From Bacteroidota bacterium (GTDB lineage: Bacteria; Bacteroidota; Bacteroidia; CAMBQF01), in the NCBI GenBank assembly GCA_027483285.1, contig JAIXUZ010000188.1, positions 1 to 7,303 of the forward strand: a DNA stretch of 7,303 bases, read 5' to 3'. Shown one piece after another: positions 6,326 to 7,303 of this stretch. Positions within the stretch are counted from its first letter, which is position 1. The number at the start of each line of letters is the position of its first letter. Under the pieces are notes generated by a model. The model ran no database searches. It was not told the origin of the DNA and saw only the letters and a program-made list of their open reading frames with translations. The position numbers and the translations under genes are program-made.

Positions 6326-6333
6326 TACTTTTG
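6326..6333 (+). promoter_or_regulatory. Promoter -7 element of the aminopeptidase gene (TACTTTTG)
   Basis: A perfect TAnnTTTG match 35 bp before the ATG at 6369, predicting a leader of about 30 nt. It lies in the 101-bp divergent region 6268-6368. No clear -33 TTTG is seen and there is no strong Shine-Dalgarno before the ATG. Confidence 0.6.
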
Positions 6334-6368
6334 TCGTTCATTTATAAAACAAATTTAGTAGTCGACCT

Positions 6369-7303
6369 ATGAAAATTACCATAGAAAAAACCGCTTCAGC
6401 CGGCGCAAAAAACAACATTGTGCTGCTGGCAACAGGTAAAACAAAGTTTGATGGCTTCGGCTTTTCTAAAGAAGAGCTTGGCTACCTGCGCAAGCAGCTG
6501 GAAGACGGCAAAACCCGCCTGGTGGCTATTAACCAGTTTAAACGCTGGGTTTATGTGCAGTTAGTTGAGAAGAAAAAAGAGGAGTACCAAACGGTGGAAG
6601 CTTTCCGCGTAGAGGGTAACAAACTACTGGGCACGCTTAAAAACCATAAGGTGGCCGATGTGCTACTACTGGATATGGAAAACCGTGGCGACTATGCCCT
6701 GGCGTATGCCGAAGGGATGGCGCTTGGTAGCTACACCTTTACTAAATACAAAAGCAAACCGGCACCTGCCAAAGCGTTGAAAATTGCCATAAACAGCAAG
6801 AAAACAACTCAAGGCGAAGTAGACCGTTTGAATATTGTGGTGGATGCTGTTGTTAGGGCACGCGACCTTGTTAACGAGCCGTTTGTTGGCCTTAACGCCG
6901 AGCAGCTTGCGCAAGCTGCTGTGCTTATGGGCAAACAGGCCGGTTTTAAAACCGAGGTGCTGAATAAGGTTAAGATAGAGTCGCTAAAGATGGGCGGCCT
7001 GCTGGGTGTTAACAAAGGCAGTATAGACCCGCCTACCTTTACCATAATGGAGTATAAACCCAAAGACGCTAAGAACAAAAAGCCTTACGTTTTGGTGGGT
7101 AAAGGGGTGGTGTTTGATACCGGTGGCATCAGCATTAAACCATCGGATGGGATGACGACCATGAAGTGCGATATGGGTGGTGCAGCGGCTGTTATGTGTA
7201 CTATGTACGCGGTGGCAAAAGCTAAACTTCCGGTACACGTTATTGCACTTGTACCGGCTACAGACAACCGCCTTAACGGCAATGCCCTTGTGCCTAGCGA
7301 TGT
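6369..7303 (+). CDS. pepA: Leucyl aminopeptidase, M17 family, C-terminus cut off by the window edge
   Basis: The frame is open from the ATG at 6369 to the edge (311 full codons). Known role: M17 aminopeptidases are cytoplasmic, usually hexameric, two-metal enzymes that remove N-terminal residues such as leucine from peptides. Seen: an N-terminal domain (about 1-150), then RARDLVNEPFVGLNAEQLA (about 164-182), MGGLLGVNKGS, and the catalytic start LVGKGVVFDTGGISIKPSDG with KCDMGGAA. Candidate metal ligands are K245, D250 and D268, with catalytic K257; their spacing (+5, +12, +23) equals that of E. coli PepA K270, D275, K282 and D293. The remaining ligands, in the NTDAEGR motif, should lie just beyond the window, so activity cannot be fully judged. 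The N-terminal part is about 25 residues shorter than in E. coli. The start follows a good -7 element. It is divergent from the rest of the window. Confidence 0.93.
   Translation, partial: MKITIEKTASAGAKNNIVLLATGKTKFDGFGFSKEELGYLRKQLEDGKTRLVAINQFKRWVYVQLVEKKKEEYQTVEAFRVEGNKLLGTLKNHKVADVLLLDMENRGDYALAYAEGMALGSYTFTKYKSKPAPAKALKIAINSKKTTQGEVDRLNIVVDAVVRARDLVNEPFVGLNAEQLAQAAVLMGKQAGFKTEVLNKVKIESLKMGGLLGVNKGSIDPPTFTIMEYKPKDAKNKKPYVLVGKGVVFDTGGISIKPSDGMTTMKCDMGGAAAVMCTMYAVAKAKLPVHVIALVPATDNRLNGNALVPSD

Noticed and set aside
6666..7282. Minus-strand ORFs overlapping the aminopeptidase
   Set aside because: They are antisense to a gene whose M17 active-site residues and spacing are intact; the translated peptides show no domain features.
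1..7303. A defence system, mobile element or biosynthetic cluster
   Set aside because: No transposase, integrase, nuclease, toxin-antitoxin pair, attachment repeat or multi-enzyme pathway was found. The genes are separate housekeeping and envelope functions with similar base composition.

Overview
The window looks like chromosomal DNA of a Bacteroidota (Bacteroidetes) bacterium. The evidence is a small protein with a type IX secretion sorting domain, a Bacteroidota-style collagen-like surface protein with the NVGIGTTTP motif, promoter-like TAnnTTTG elements upstream of several starts, the lack of well-placed Shine-Dalgarno sequences, and a futalosine-pathway menaquinone gene. The genus cannot be settled from this sequence.

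Layout, right to left along the minus strand: a small exported protein of unknown function (5755-6267); mqnC, a radical SAM enzyme of menaquinone synthesis (4562-5683); an outer-membrane beta-barrel-like protein (3461-4516); holB, the delta-prime clamp-loader subunit (2260-3390); a small secreted protein with a type IX sorting domain (1554-2081); and a large collagen-like exported protein that starts at 1505 and runs off the left edge. Divergent from these, on the plus strand, an M17 leucyl aminopeptidase starts at 6369 and runs off the right edge. Both edge genes are truncated by the window, not broken. No tRNA, rRNA, insertion sequence, CRISPR array or phage gene was seen. No gene-free stretch exceeds 300 bases; the longest is the 178 bp AT-rich gap at 2082-2259.

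The genes do not form one pathway. Housekeeping functions (replication, menaquinone synthesis, peptide turnover) alternate with envelope or secreted proteins. The only pair likely to be co-transcribed and possibly functionally related is the sorting-domain protein and the collagen-like protein, 48 bp apart and both exported. Perfect TAnnTTTG elements lie upstream of mqnC, holB and the aminopeptidase, which suggests several independent transcription units rather than one long operon.

I do not see a clear new multi-gene system. The points most worth a second look are the 54-triplet uninterrupted Gly-X-Y tract built from 36-bp and 27-bp DNA units (a candidate length-variable surface stalk), a perfect 8-bp stem-loop at the predicted 5' end of the mqnC transcript, and two genes whose promoter-like element sits only 4 nt before the ATG, predicting leaderless mRNAs.
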